A DNA stretch of 64,000 nt from an uncultured Rhizobiaceae bacterium. Its GTDB lineage: Bacteria; Pseudomonadota; Alphaproteobacteria; Rhizobiales; Rhizobiaceae. Position numbers and translations under genes: made by a program. The stretch spans positions 1,612,001 to 1,676,000 of the forward strand of contig CATOTF010000002.1 in the NCBI GenBank assembly GCA_951813045.1, read 5' to 3'. The notes beneath the pieces are model-generated. The model saw only the letters and a program-made list of their open reading frames with translations, did no database searches and had not been told where the DNA came from. Each line of letters opens with the position of its first letter. Position 1 is the first letter of the stretch. Positions 44,771-54,267 of this stretch are shown piece after piece.

Positions 44771-45988
44771 GTGAATTTCGAAGCTTATTTTTCAGATCAG
44801 TTAGAGGAACTAAAAGACGCTGGAAATTACCGCGTATTCGCTGATCTTGAGCGCCACAAAGGCAATTTTCCACGCGCCACACGCCACGATGCTGAAGGCA
44901 ACGAAAGTGAAGTAACGGTCTGGTGTTCCAATGATTATCTGGGCATGGGGCAGCACCCCAACACGCTAAACGCCATGAAAGAGGCCATTGATAAGTGTGG
45001 CGCAGGCGCTGGCGGCACTCGCAATATCTCAGGCACGAACCATTATCATATCCTGTTGGAACAAGAACTGGCTGACCTTCACAACAAGGAAGCCGCGCTC
45101 ATGCTGACGTCCGGATATGTGGCGAATTGGGCCGCGCTTGGGACGTTGGCTTCAAGAATACCTGGTTGCGAGATTTTTTCAGACAGCGACAACCACGCTT
45201 CAATGATTGAAGGCATTCGCCATTCTCGTGCCCCAAAACACCTTTGGAAGCACAATGACGTTGAAGATTTGGACCGTCTTTTGTCGCAGACAAACCCGGA
45301 CGTTCCAAAGCTGGTGGCGTTTGAATCCGTCTATTCAATGGATGGCGACATCTGCCCCATGGCGGAAATTCTCGATGTCTGTGAAAAGCACGGCGCCATG
45401 TCATACCTCGACGAAGTTCACGCGGTTGGCCTTTATGGCCCCCGCGGCGGCGGAATTGCCGAACGCGAAGGACTGATGGACAGGATTACCGTTATTCAGG
45501 GAACGCTAGGCAAAGCATTTGGCGTAATGGGTGGGTATATTACCGGGTCCGCCAATCTCATCGATTTCGTGCGTTCATTTGCGTCCGGCTTTATTTTCTC
45601 CACAGCCCTGCCCCCGGCACTTGCTGCCGGTGCGACAGCTTCCATCAAGCATTTGAAACAAAGCGACATGGAGCGCATGCGCCAACGTAAAAACGTCAGG
45701 CTATTGCGTGAAAAACTGGACAGTATTCGCCTGCCCCACATGATGAATGAGAGCCACATTGTACCTGTCATGGTGGGCGACGCCAAGAAATGTAAATTCA
45801 TTTCCGACTTATTGCTCGACAATTACAATATCTACGTGCAACCGATTAATTACCCGACTGTTCCCGAAGGGACAGAACGGTTGCGCATTACGCCATCGCC
45901 GCTTCATACCGAGGCGGATATAGATTATCTTGTGAATGCGCTTAGTGATCTTTGGTCTCAGTGCGCGCTTTCCCGCGCTGTGGCATAA
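44771..45988 (+). CDS. hemA: 5-Aminolevulinate synthase
   Basis: A 405-residue PLP enzyme condensing glycine with succinyl-CoA, the first step of the C4 (alphaproteobacterial) tetrapyrrole pathway. Motifs: [63 protein letters not shown] and the PLP-lysine region [15 protein letters not shown]. Length is normal. The start is a GTG at 44771. The idi gene begins 2 bp after its stop, so they are co-transcribed; its product feeds haem and the sirohaem used by CysI. Confidence 0.95.
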   Translation: MNFEAYFSDQLEELKDAGNYRVFADLERHKGNFPRATRHDAEGNESEVTVWCSNDYLGMGQHPNTLNAMKEAIDKCGAGAGGTRNISGTNHYHILLEQELADLHNKEAALMLTSGYVANWAALGTLASRIPGCEIFSDSDNHASMIEGIRHSRAPKHLWKHNDVEDLDRLLSQTNPDVPKLVAFESVYSMDGDICPMAEILDVCEKHGAMSYLDEVHAVGLYGPRGGGIAEREGLMDRITVIQGTLGKAFGVMGGYITGSANLIDFVRSFASGFIFSTALPPALAAGATASIKHLKQSDMERMRQRKNVRLLREKLDSIRLPHMMNESHIVPVMVGDAKKCKFISDLLLDNYNIYVQPINYPTVPEGTERLRITPSPLHTEADIDYLVNALSDLWSQCALSRAVA

Positions 45989-45990
45989 AA

Positions 45991-46596
45991 ATGCTCGACA
46001 TTGAAGTCAATTTGACCCCGGACATTGGCAGCCCGCCACCGGTGGATGAGACTCGGGAATGGCCTGTCCCCGCAACTGACCCGCCGATTACGATTCCCGG
46101 CATCAATGCAGACGGCAGCCAATACCCGGTCGAGAAAATAAAGGCACATATTCACGGTCTGCATCATCAGGCGATTTCTGTGTTTATATTCTGCAAAGAT
46201 AAGTTGCTGATCCAACGCCGTGCGCTGTCCAAATATCATTGTGGAGGCCTATGGGCGAACACGTGCTGTACTCACCCTCATTTTGGTGAATCTCCCGAAG
46301 ATGCTGCAATGCGGCGGTTGGGTGAGGAGCTCGGCTTTCAAACATCGGTGGAAGAACGGTTGATTGTTGAATATTCCGCTAATGTCGGCGGGGGCCTTTG
46401 GGAACGGGAACGGGTTCACATGTTCCGCGCTGATGTTTCGACCCATGACGTTAATGTAATCCCGAATCCGCAAGAGGTTTGCGAAGCCAAATGGGTATCG
46501 GGTAAGTGGTTGCTGGCTGACATTGGGAACAATCCCGACCAATACACCCCATGGTTCCGTCTATATGTGAATCACTTCCCAGAATTAAATTTTTGA
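45991..46596 (+). CDS. idi: Isopentenyl-diphosphate delta-isomerase type 1 (NUDIX fold)
   Basis: A 201-residue protein converting IPP to DMAPP for isoprenoids. The NUDIX-like core has QAISVFIFCKDKLLIQRRAL, then the IDI-1 active-site Cys and metal region GLWANTCCTHPHFGES and EDAAMRRLGEELGF, and the Tyr/Glu stretch GGGLWERERVHMFRA. WANTCCTHP with RRLGEELG marks IDI-1 over ordinary NUDIX hydrolases. An N-terminal 50-residue extension (DIGSPPPVDETREWPVPATD) is not usual in IDI-1 and suggests a subfamily difference. Operon with hemA. Confidence 0.82.
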   Translation: MLDIEVNLTPDIGSPPPVDETREWPVPATDPPITIPGINADGSQYPVEKIKAHIHGLHHQAISVFIFCKDKLLIQRRALSKYHCGGLWANTCCTHPHFGESPEDAAMRRLGEELGFQTSVEERLIVEYSANVGGGLWERERVHMFRADVSTHDVNVIPNPQEVCEAKWVSGKWLLADIGNNPDQYTPWFRLYVNHFPELNF

Positions 46597-46741
46597 ACTT
46601 CTATTCGACCGATTCATACAGTTTTAACGATGAAATCGATCTTGCTGATGCGTTGACTCTTTCTTGACAAGCCTGCGCCACCCTACCGCCAAACGTAGTT
46701 AAAACACGCATCTAAAAGTGAAATATTGGTAATCGCGGGGA

Positions 46742-47359
46742 ATGGTCAAGAGAATGAAAAACATAGCAAAACTACTTTTTCCAGCGTTTTCCACGCCGAA
46801 GAGCAACGGCAAACTCGACGCCCTCACAGGGGTCTGGTCTAACAACACGTTCGAGCAGCTTTCTGAAATTGCATTTAAAGCAGCAAACGATACCGAACAA
46901 CCCATGTCCATAATTGTATGCGACGTCGATAATTTAACGCAAATTACCAATAAACACGGATATTCTACAGCCAATCAAGTGCTCAAACTGTTCACCGCAA
47001 TTGTTTGCAGTGAAATTGACACCAAGGGCGAGTTGGGGCGCCTGTCGAGCGGTAGGTTTGCAATAGCGTTACCAAATACCACTTTAGAAAACGCATCATT
47101 AATGGGCGAATCTATACGTCGCGCGTTTGCGTCGATGAGATTAAATGGGCCGCTGGCTGACGAAAAATTCAGTGCAAGCCTTGGTGTCGCATCCATGACT
47201 GGAGATACAATCGCATCTGCCGAAGTGGCACTTGATGCCGCTCAACTTTCAAACGGAAACTGCACTCGATTGTCAGCAGATTATGCGCGTCAATCCTCCA
47301 ACGGTGGAACCGCCGAAGCCTATCGTCTGGTTGAAGAAGACCACCGTAAAGTCGCTTAA
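46742..47359 (+). CDS. Degenerate GGDEF-domain protein
   Basis: A 205-residue protein with one GGDEF-type fold and no visible sensor domain or membrane segment. Residues 28-190 follow the domain: DALTGVWSNNTFEQL, SIIVCDVDNLTQITNKHGYS, ELGRLSSGRFAIALPNTT, SASLGVA. The signature GGDEF is replaced by SSGRF (102-106), removing the catalytic acidic residue and glycines, so c-di-GMP synthesis is not expected. It may bind nucleotide or a partner. No EAL domain is attached. Confidence 0.82.
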   Translation: MVKRMKNIAKLLFPAFSTPKSNGKLDALTGVWSNNTFEQLSEIAFKAANDTEQPMSIIVCDVDNLTQITNKHGYSTANQVLKLFTAIVCSEIDTKGELGRLSSGRFAIALPNTTLENASLMGESIRRAFASMRLNGPLADEKFSASLGVASMTGDTIASAEVALDAAQLSNGNCTRLSADYARQSSNGGTAEAYRLVEEDHRKVA

Positions 47360-47423
47360 AGTTCGAATACTCCTCGATAACTCAAAGAACATTGGGTCAC
47401 GCGTCAGTTCATCGGGACTCATA

Positions 47424-48584
47424 CCAACGGCATTAATTTTCGACCGTTCTGACATGGGCCCAATCTCTCATTCCGATTGACGTTATGATTTTCGGTGTGT
47501 CGATGAGCGCGTTCCATGCGTCGCAGGCGGCATCAAGGATGGCGGTGTAGTCTTTGAAAACGCGGTTTGAGAGATAGTTTGACCTCAGATATTGCCAGAT
47601 GTTCTCGACCGGGTTCAGTTCAGGTGACTTCGAAGGTAGCAGAATGATGGTGATATTCTTTGGTACGACCAGTTTGCCGGTGCTGTGCCAACTTGCGCGA
47701 TCCATCAGGATCACGGCATGGGCCTTGCGGGTCACGTATTTGCTGATCTCATCGAGATGCAATTGCATTGCTTGTGTGTTGGCTTTGGGCAGTACCAAGG
47801 CCGCGCCCGTGCCACGCTTTGGGCAGATCGCACCGAACAGATAGGCATTGTCGTAGCGCTGGTCGGCGGGCAGCCGGGGACGGGTTCCTTTCCTCGCCCA
47901 GAGGCGAACCTGACCGTTCTTTTGCCCGATGCGCGCTTCGTCCTGGAACCAGATCTCCACCGGCGTTCTCTGCGGCAGATCAGCTATGTGGGCTGCGAGC
48001 GTGTCGGGGAAGTTTTTTTGAACGCTTCGATCACACGTCCATCCTGCTCAGGGTGTTGTGGACGACCGGAGATGTTGGAGAAGCCCAGTTGTGCCAGATA
48101 ATCCGACATCACCCGCTCGGAGCATTTGATACCGAACTGTTCCTCAATAACGCGTACCAGATCAATGCGTCGCCAACGAACCACGCCATCCACTTCCCGG
48201 TCCGGCCCGGTTTCGACAATCAGCGACAGTTCCTGCATCTGCTTATCACTCAGCAGGCGCGGTCGCCCTGCACCCTTGGCATTGGTCAGACCGTCCGGAC
48301 CCAGTTCATTGAAACGATGGACCCAGTCACGCAACGTTTGACGATCCATCCCGCCAATCCGAGCCGCCTCCGTGCGGTTCATGCCGTCATAGACTGCGGC
48401 AAGCGCAAGCAGCCGGCGTATCTGTCGGTTGTCACTGCATTCCTTGGTCGTCCGGCGCAGGCTGGCGGCATCAAAGTCCGTCCGAAGTGGCACTGATGAT
48501 CCCATAGCAAATCTCCTTTGCCACAAGGAATCAGATCAAACTCGATTTGGGAATCCCTACAGAGTCAGAAAATAATGCCGTTGG
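47424..48584 (-). mobile_element. IS630-family insertion sequence (large type), copy B
   Basis: 1161 bp with the same ends (CCAACGGCATTA) as copy A, flanked by TA at 47422-47423 and 48585-48586. It lies in the gap between the GGDEF gene and the CMD-family gene and does not break either. Protein sequences equal those of copy A, so transposition was recent. Confidence 0.94.
47433..48505 (-). CDS. IS630-family transposase (frameshifted fusion), copy B
   Basis: Identical in both frames to copy A: helix-turn-helix N-terminal frame from ATG 48505, A7 slip at 48013-48019, then the DDE core with IWFQDEARIGQKNG and SPELNPVENIWQYL. Both copies keep all catalytic motifs and are presumably active. Confidence 0.93.
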
Positions 48585-48640
48585 TATCAATCCCCGCAAA
48601 TTGGTAGGTTTCAGAAAACTGACCAAGGAATGCGACTCAC

Positions 48641-49021
48641 ATGGACGACAGATTATTTGAAAAAGGCCTAGAAAAGCGCCGTGCGACGCTTGGCAAAGAA
48701 TATGTCGATAACAATCTCGCCGCGGCTGATGATTTCTCCCGTCCGTTCCAGGAAGCCATGACGGCCTGGTGTTGGGGGTTTGGTTGGGGCGATGAGGTTA
48801 TCGATGAGAAAACCCGTTCAATGATGAACCTCTCCATGATCGGCGCATTGGGGAAAATGAACGAATGGGAAATTCATTGCAGGGGCGCAATCAACAATGG
48901 TGTCACCAAGGAAGAGCTCCGCGCGATTATCCACGTCATCGGAATTTATTGCGGCGTGCCCCAAAGCCTTGAGTGTTTTCGCGTCGCACGAAAAGTACTT
49001 GAGGAAAAAGATATGCTTTAA
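48641..49021 (+). CDS. Carboxymuconolactone decarboxylase-family protein
   Basis: A 126-residue all-helical CMD/AhpD-like protein. Seen: FEKGLEKRRATLGKEYVDNN, WCWGFGWGDEVIDEKTRSMMNLSMI in outline, ALGKMNEWEIHCRGAINNGV and IYCGVPQSLECFRVARKVL. This is the PcaC-like subgroup (single Cys, His in the EIHCRGAINNGVT segment), which decarboxylates lactones or acts on related substrates. A peroxidase role would need a CxxC pair, which is absent. No pathway neighbours, so the substrate is unknown. Confidence 0.87.
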   Translation: MDDRLFEKGLEKRRATLGKEYVDNNLAAADDFSRPFQEAMTAWCWGFGWGDEVIDEKTRSMMNLSMIGALGKMNEWEIHCRGAINNGVTKEELRAIIHVIGIYCGVPQSLECFRVARKVLEEKDML

Positions 49022-49031
49022 GGGTCTAGAC

Positions 49032-50216
49032 CTAAACCGCTTGCCCGGCGGCAACGCCGCTGGACCAGGCCCATTGGAAGTTATAGCCGCCAAGCCAACC
49101 AGTTACATCAACTGCTTCACCTATTATATAAAGGCCAGGAACGCATCGGGATTCCATCGTTTTTGATGATAGTTCAGCTGTACTGACACCGCCAACTGTC
49201 ACCTCCGCTTTTGCAAACCCTTCGGTCCCATTCGGTGAAAATACCCAGTTCTTGAGCTTGTTTTGTGCAGCAATAATCTGCTTGTCTGAACATTCAACCA
49301 AGACTTTCTCCAACCCAAGATTTTCAACAAGCACACCTGTAAGACGATTGGGAAGATGTTCATTCAATACGGTTTCCAACCTAGATTTTGGTGCGGAACG
49401 TTTTGATGTCAGCAAAAATTCCTTGGACTGATCCGGCAGAAAATCAACTTCAATGGTTTCACCGTGTTTCCAATAGGACGATATTTGCAATATTGCGGGG
49501 CCGGGCAAGCCTTTATGGGTGAAAAGCGACGCTTCGCGAAATGACGTCTTACCACAATGAACAATTGTTGGTGTGGCAACGCCGGACAAGTCTTTGAACA
49601 AAGCCTCATCACCCCCCAGCGTAAACGGCACCAGCGCCGGTCTCGGCTCCACCACTTTCAACCCGAATTGACGCGCCAGATCATAGGCAAACCCGGTTGC
49701 ACCCATTTTGGGGATAGATGGACCACCGGTTGCAACAACCAATGAATTTCCAACGAATGTGCCTTTCGAAGTGCGAACTGACAATCCGTCGTTGCCGTTT
49801 GAAACCTCCAAAACCGTGGCACGGAATTTGAAAGACACTTTTCCGGCTTCGCATTCATCCATCAGCATTCTGACGATCTGTTTGGCGGACCCATCACAAA
49901 AGAGCTGACCCAATGTTTTTTCGTGCCAGGTGATACCGTGGCGATTCACCAGGTCAATAAGATCATGTTGTGTATATCGACCGATGGCGGATTTTACGAA
50001 ATGGGGATTTTGACTGATAAAGCGCGAAGCGACCGTGCCAGTATTCGTGAAATTACAGCGACCACCGCCAGAAATAAGAATTTTCTTCCCCGGCTGATCA
50101 GCGTGGTCAATGACCAGTACGCTCTTGCCGCGCTGTCCTGCAGTCAAGGCGCACATCAGCCCTGCCCCACCGGCGCCGAGAACAATCACGTCATAATTAA
50201 AATTCTTGTCAGCCAT
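49032..50216 (-). CDS. HI0933-family flavoprotein (BaiN-like NAD(P)/FAD oxidoreductase)
   Basis: A 394-residue FAD protein. N-terminal dinucleotide fold: VIVLGAGGAGLMCALTAGQR and LVIDHADQPGKKILISGGGRC (the HI0933 GGGRCNFTN motif). Middle: HEKTLGQLFCDGSAKQIVRM, LVVATGGPSIPKMGATGFAY. C-terminal: AEVTVGGVSTAELSSKTMES and GEAVDVTGWLGGYNFQWAWS with SGVAAGQ. Function in cells is unclear; some relatives are dihydropyridine or bile-acid flavoenzymes. Convergent with the CMD gene, 10 bp apart. Confidence 0.9.
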   Translation of the reverse strand: MADKNFNYDVIVLGAGGAGLMCALTAGQRGKSVLVIDHADQPGKKILISGGGRCNFTNTGTVASRFISQNPHFVKSAIGRYTQHDLIDLVNRHGITWHEKTLGQLFCDGSAKQIVRMLMDECEAGKVSFKFRATVLEVSNGNDGLSVRTSKGTFVGNSLVVATGGPSIPKMGATGFAYDLARQFGLKVVEPRPALVPFTLGGDEALFKDLSGVATPTIVHCGKTSFREASLFTHKGLPGPAILQISSYWKHGETIEVDFLPDQSKEFLLTSKRSAPKSRLETVLNEHLPNRLTGVLVENLGLEKVLVECSDKQIIAAQNKLKNWVFSPNGTEGFAKAEVTVGGVSTAELSSKTMESRCVPGLYIIGEAVDVTGWLGGYNFQWAWSSGVAAGQAV

Positions 50217-50270
50217 TCCCAGTCGCTAGACCGCGCGCAAGTGCAGCGCAACCGCCAGACTTAAACTATA

Positions 50271-51026
50271 TCAGATCGCCAGATATTCGTGACGCAGCGC
50301 TTCATCGTCGAGGACTTCCTTGGCGGTGCCCTGGAATGCGACTTCACCGGTATCCAAAATGATGGCCCGGTCTGATATTTTCAGCGCTGCCACGGCGTTT
50401 TGTTCAACAATAATGGTGGTAATTCCCGCTTCACGAACTTCCAGCAGCGCTTTTTCAATGTCGTGGCGCACAACCGGAGCGAGCCCCTCATAGGGTTCGT
50501 CCAACAGGAGAAGTTTAAGTTCTTTGGCCAGTGCCCGACCAATTGCAAGCATTTGCTGTTCACCACCGGAAAGCGTAGTGCCCTCTTGCTTGCGGCGCTC
50601 TTTCAACCGGGGAAACAACGTATATATGCGTTCATAATCCCATCCGGAATTCCCAGCGATAACGGCCAGATCAATATTTTCTTCAACGGTCAGTCCGGGA
50701 ATAATACGTCTGTCTTCCGGTACCAAAGCGATACCGGCATTAGACGCTTGGTGGGATTGCATGAGATGGACATCTTCACCCAAAAGCCTGATTTTGCCGC
50801 TTCGCAACTCGGGTTCACCCGCACGGGCAATAGCCCGTAAAGTTGAAGTTTTACCCGCACCATTGCGCCCCAAAAGGGCGACGATCTCGCCTTCGTTTAC
50901 TTCGAAAGAAACGCCTTGAACAATATAGCTGTCGCCGTAATAAGCGTTCAGCCCGCTAACTGAAAAATATCCGTCGGAAGCGTTGTTTTCTGCCATAGTA
51001 TCTATAGCGGCTTGCGACGCGTTCAT
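50271..51026 (-). CDS. livF: Branched-chain amino acid-type ABC transporter ATP-binding protein (LivF)
   Basis: A 251-residue ATPase of a HAAT-family importer. Walker A is in LLGRNGAGKTSTLRAI, the signature is TLSGGEQQMLAIGRAL and Walker B is LLLLDEPYEGLAP. The EDRRIIPGLTVEENIDLAV segment is typical of LivF. Its ATG region overlaps livG's end by 4 nt. Last gene of the five-gene operon. Confidence 0.93.
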   Translation of the reverse strand: MNASQAAIDTMAENNASDGYFSVSGLNAYYGDSYIVQGVSFEVNEGEIVALLGRNGAGKTSTLRAIARAGEPELRSGKIRLLGEDVHLMQSHQASNAGIALVPEDRRIIPGLTVEENIDLAVIAGNSGWDYERIYTLFPRLKERRKQEGTTLSGGEQQMLAIGRALAKELKLLLLDEPYEGLAPVVRHDIEKALLEVREAGITTIIVEQNAVAALKISDRAIILDTGEVAFQGTAKEVLDDEALRHEYLAI

Positions 51027-51838
51027 ACCTGTTCCTCGCCCAAATAGGCTTCTTTAACCTTGGGGTTTTCCTTAATTTCATCAGGCGTGCCCTGGGCGAT
51101 GATGCGCCCACCAGCCAGAACGCTGATACGGTCTGCCAGCGAAAAGACAACATGCATATCGTGTTCAATGATCACTTTGGTCATTCCCCCTTCCTTGATC
51201 TTTTTAAGGAGGTCAATCGTCGCATTGGTGTCGTGACGTGCCATGCCGGCTGTGGGTTCGTCCAACAACAACAACCGGGGGTGCTGGATAAGCCCCATGG
51301 CCAATTCGAGGCGGCGTTTATCTCCCCGCGACATGACAGACGCCATATCGGTAAGTTGTGCTTGCAAACCGACACTTTCAAGAACGTTTTCCGCTTCGTC
51401 CCGAAGGGCTTTTTCCCCAAAGAAGTTCTTGAACGGGTTCAAGCGAAAATGGCCATCGCGCTTTGACAGCGCTGGTACCATCACATTTTCAAGAACGGAT
51501 AGCTCTGGAAAAACCTCCGGCGTTTGGAAGACCCGCGCAACACCCAGCTGATTGATCTCGTGCGGATGTTTCCCGGTGAGCACCTCACCGTCAAAAACCA
51601 CCGCACCCCGATCAGGCTTCAACCGTCCCACACAGACATTGAGCAAGGTCGATTTACCGGCACCATTTGGGCCGATGATCGCATGGGTTTCCCCCTCGCG
51701 CACATCAAGGTCAACATCCGATAGTGCATGAAGGCCTGAAAAGCTCTTATGCACATCATCAATGTGAAGAACGGTATTGGCTGTGCCGCGGTCAAACCCA
51801 CGACCCGGTTCGTTTGCAATATCTTCTGCAGCAGACAT
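51023..51838 (-). CDS. livG: Branched-chain amino acid-type ABC transporter ATP-binding protein (LivG)
   Basis: A 271-residue ATPase. Walker A: IGPNGAGKSTLLNVCVG. The Q-loop region LGVARVFQTPEVFPELSVLEN is LivG-like. The signature is VMSRGDKRRLELAMGL, where the canonical LSGGQ/LS-GE serine-glycine-glycine is changed to SRGDKR, as in many LivG of this group. Walker B: LLLLDEPTAGMA. Ends with the LivG tail KEAYLGEEQV. Gap of 12 bp to livM. Confidence 0.93.
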   Translation of the reverse strand: MSAAEDIANEPGRGFDRGTANTVLHIDDVHKSFSGLHALSDVDLDVREGETHAIIGPNGAGKSTLLNVCVGRLKPDRGAVVFDGEVLTGKHPHEINQLGVARVFQTPEVFPELSVLENVMVPALSKRDGHFRLNPFKNFFGEKALRDEAENVLESVGLQAQLTDMASVMSRGDKRRLELAMGLIQHPRLLLLDEPTAGMARHDTNATIDLLKKIKEGGMTKVIIEHDMHVVFSLADRISVLAGGRIIAQGTPDEIKENPKVKEAYLGEEQV

Positions 51839-51850
51839 ATCTATTGTCCC

Positions 51851-53026
51851 CTATTCTGCTGGCTGCGGAGCGGCCGCTGACGTATTGTTTGATTTCGATT
51901 TCCTGGCGAACACAGCCGCGATACGTCGTATGCCTTCCATAATTCCGCCAGGCAAAAAGATCACAATGATCATAAACAGCAGTCCCAGAGTCGTGTGCCA
52001 GCCCTCGCCCACAAACAACGCCCCCAGACCGGACATAAAATGCTGCAATCCTTCAGGCAGGAACGAAAAGAAACTATCGAGAATGCCCTCGTTCCATGAT
52101 GAAACCTTTTGCTCAGCATATTTAATAATACCAGCACCTAAAACCGGTCCAACCAATGTGCCTACGCCACCAAGAATGGTCATCAGGACAACCTCCCCAG
52201 AAGCCGTCCATTGCATCCGCTCAGCTCCAGCAATCGGGTCGGTCACAGCCATGAGTGACCCAGCCAGACCGGCGTACATTCCAGAAATTACGAATGCCGC
52301 AATCAAATACGGTCGTGTGTGAATACCGGTATAATTGAGGCGATTTTGGTTTGATTTAATCGCTTTCAACATCATGCCGAAATTCGAATTCGTCAGACGC
52401 TGGGCGATGAAGAAACAGATGATCAAAAGTACAGCACAAAAATAAAAGCCAGTGTATCCGCTCATTGCCATTCCAAAGAAATGTGTAGTCGGAACACTCG
52501 CTTCCTGAATACCAAGAGCCTGATCGATAATTCGAATATCACCATCCAACAAAGAAGTAGCCGGGTCGGTGCGAATTGCTCTGGTCTGCAAACCAGTCTC
52601 ACCGTTTGTGATCGGCGTAAGCACGGAATAAGCAAGACTGTAAGACATTTGCGCAAACGCAAGCGTCAATATCGAGAAATAGATGCCGGATCGACGGAGC
52701 GATACGAAACCGATCAAATAGGCAAACATACCGGCCAGAATGACAGAAAACGCGATTGCCGGAAGTACATTCATTGTCAGAAGCTTAAAACTCCACAACG
52801 ACATATACGAACCAACTCCAATGAAAGCCGCATGGCCAAAGGACAGGTATCCGGTCAGCCCGAACAGAATATTGAAGCCAATGGCAAAAATTCCAAAAAT
52901 TGCGATCTTCTGCAACAGGTCTGGATAGTTCGCACCAATTGGGTCGAGAATTATGGGAAGACACAGAACGACGGCAGCGAAGCCTAAAAATAACGTCCAA
53001 TCTTTGAGGTTAGTTTTGCGATCCAT
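51851..53026 (-). CDS. livM: Branched-chain amino acid-type ABC transporter permease (LivM)
   Basis: A 391-residue integral membrane permease with about ten helices. The LivM signature [18 protein letters not shown] follows [11 protein letters not shown]. The conserved loop [20 protein letters not shown] and the [39 protein letters not shown] run are also present. An unusual hydrophilic segment of about 45 residues sits in the middle ([20 protein letters not shown]). It partners LivH to form the channel. Confidence 0.92.
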   Translation of the reverse strand: MDRKTNLKDWTLFLGFAAVVLCLPIILDPIGANYPDLLQKIAIFGIFAIGFNILFGLTGYLSFGHAAFIGVGSYMSLWSFKLLTMNVLPAIAFSVILAGMFAYLIGFVSLRRSGIYFSILTLAFAQMSYSLAYSVLTPITNGETGLQTRAIRTDPATSLLDGDIRIIDQALGIQEASVPTTHFFGMAMSGYTGFYFCAVLLIICFFIAQRLTNSNFGMMLKAIKSNQNRLNYTGIHTRPYLIAAFVISGMYAGLAGSLMAVTDPIAGAERMQWTASGEVVLMTILGGVGTLVGPVLGAGIIKYAEQKVSSWNEGILDSFFSFLPEGLQHFMSGLGALFVGEGWHTTLGLLFMIIVIFLPGGIMEGIRRIAAVFARKSKSNNTSAAAPQPAE

Positions 53027-53030
53027 AATT

Positions 53031-54059
53031 CTAATCCTCCATTACGCCTTTGCGCCCCAACAGTCCTCTGGGCAAAGTGAGCAGAACAACAACCGCAACC
53101 AAATAAACAATAATTTGGCTAATCCCGGGCAATAGGTTTTGAACAGCCTGCATGGATGCAAAGCTTTGCAATATGCCCAGCAGGAAGCCAGCCAGAACGG
53201 CCCCTTCAAGAGATCCCATACCGCCAACAACGACAACAACGAAGGAAAGGACCAGAAAATCCATACCCATATTGTAATCAGGTGGCAGGATCGGCGTGTA
53301 CATGGCGCCAGCGACACCCGCTACGATTGCTGCGAGCGCAAAAACGATCGTAAATTTCTGTTCAATATTGATACCCAGCAAACCAACAGTTTCCCTGTCT
53401 TGCATTCCTGCCCGCACAACCATACCAAATGTTGTGAACTTCAAGAACGCAAACACACCAAAAATAATCGATACCGAAAATGCGAAGTAAACGAGACGCC
53501 ACCACGGATAGATAACGTTTGGACCAAGTCCGACCAAATAACCGATGTTGGCAGAACCGGAAACGGCCTTCGGAGCCGCCTGAGGAATAGGGTTTGCACC
53601 AAAATAATGTCGGATCAATTCCCCCACCACAATGGCAAGGCCAAACGTCACAAGTATCTGGTCGGCATGGGGGCGTTTATAAAAATGGCGGATAAGGCCA
53701 CGCTCCATGATGAACCCGACGATACCCATGACGATAACAGCCAAAAAAATCGATAGCGGGACGGAATAGTCCAACATGAACCCGCCAAGGTCCTCTCCAA
53801 AAATTCCTTTCAGATAAGGAATTTGCTCTTTCAATGGCTTACCAAGAAAATCAACTTCCGTTTCGCTAACACGCTCGTAGGAGATGTTGAAAATTTTGCG
53901 CAGCATCACGGCGCAGAAAGCACCAAGCATAAACAATGCACCGTGGGCAAAATTCACCACGCCAAGCGTGCCGAATACAAGCGTCAACCCCAGGGCGATC
54001 AGTGCGTAAGCGCCCCCTTTATCGAGGCCGTTCAGGAACTGAAGAAATATCGCATCCAT
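53031..54059 (-). CDS. livH: Branched-chain amino acid-type ABC transporter permease (LivH)
   Basis: A 342-residue permease with about eight helices. Signatures: [30 protein letters not shown] in outline, [40 protein letters not shown] and [18 protein letters not shown] cytoplasmic or periplasmic insertion of about 45 residues lies after [10 protein letters not shown]. The stop is 4 bp before the LivM start. Confidence 0.92.
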   Translation of the reverse strand: MDAIFLQFLNGLDKGGAYALIALGLTLVFGTLGVVNFAHGALFMLGAFCAVMLRKIFNISYERVSETEVDFLGKPLKEQIPYLKGIFGEDLGGFMLDYSVPLSIFLAVIVMGIVGFIMERGLIRHFYKRPHADQILVTFGLAIVVGELIRHYFGANPIPQAAPKAVSGSANIGYLVGLGPNVIYPWWRLVYFAFSVSIIFGVFAFLKFTTFGMVVRAGMQDRETVGLLGINIEQKFTIVFALAAIVAGVAGAMYTPILPPDYNMGMDFLVLSFVVVVVGGMGSLEGAVLAGFLLGILQSFASMQAVQNLLPGISQIIVYLVAVVVLLTLPRGLLGRKGVMED

Positions 54060-54219
54060 AAACTCTTTCCGCGCGTTGGCCGATTAGGCTCGCAGCGGAC
54101 CTCCCTTTCCCAGCTAAGAGATTTTTTTATCACATCGGTGATTGTAGCTTACCCGGTTAAGTGGGATTTAGCACTATTTTCTTGCTCATCACTCACAGAT
54201 GAGCACCTGCAAACAAGAT

Positions 54220-54245
54220 GGCTCCCCCACTTGAGCGGGAGAGCC
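54220..54245 (-). terminator. Hairpin between binding-protein and permease genes
   Basis: On the operon strand GGCTCTCCC-loop-GGGGGAGCC makes a 9-bp stem with one G-T pair and an 8-nt loop. There is no T tail, so it more likely acts as a 3' stabiliser or partial attenuator that keeps the binding-protein message more abundant than the permease message. Confidence 0.5.
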
Positions 54246-54267
54246 GGCAATCAAAACGCCTAGCGTA

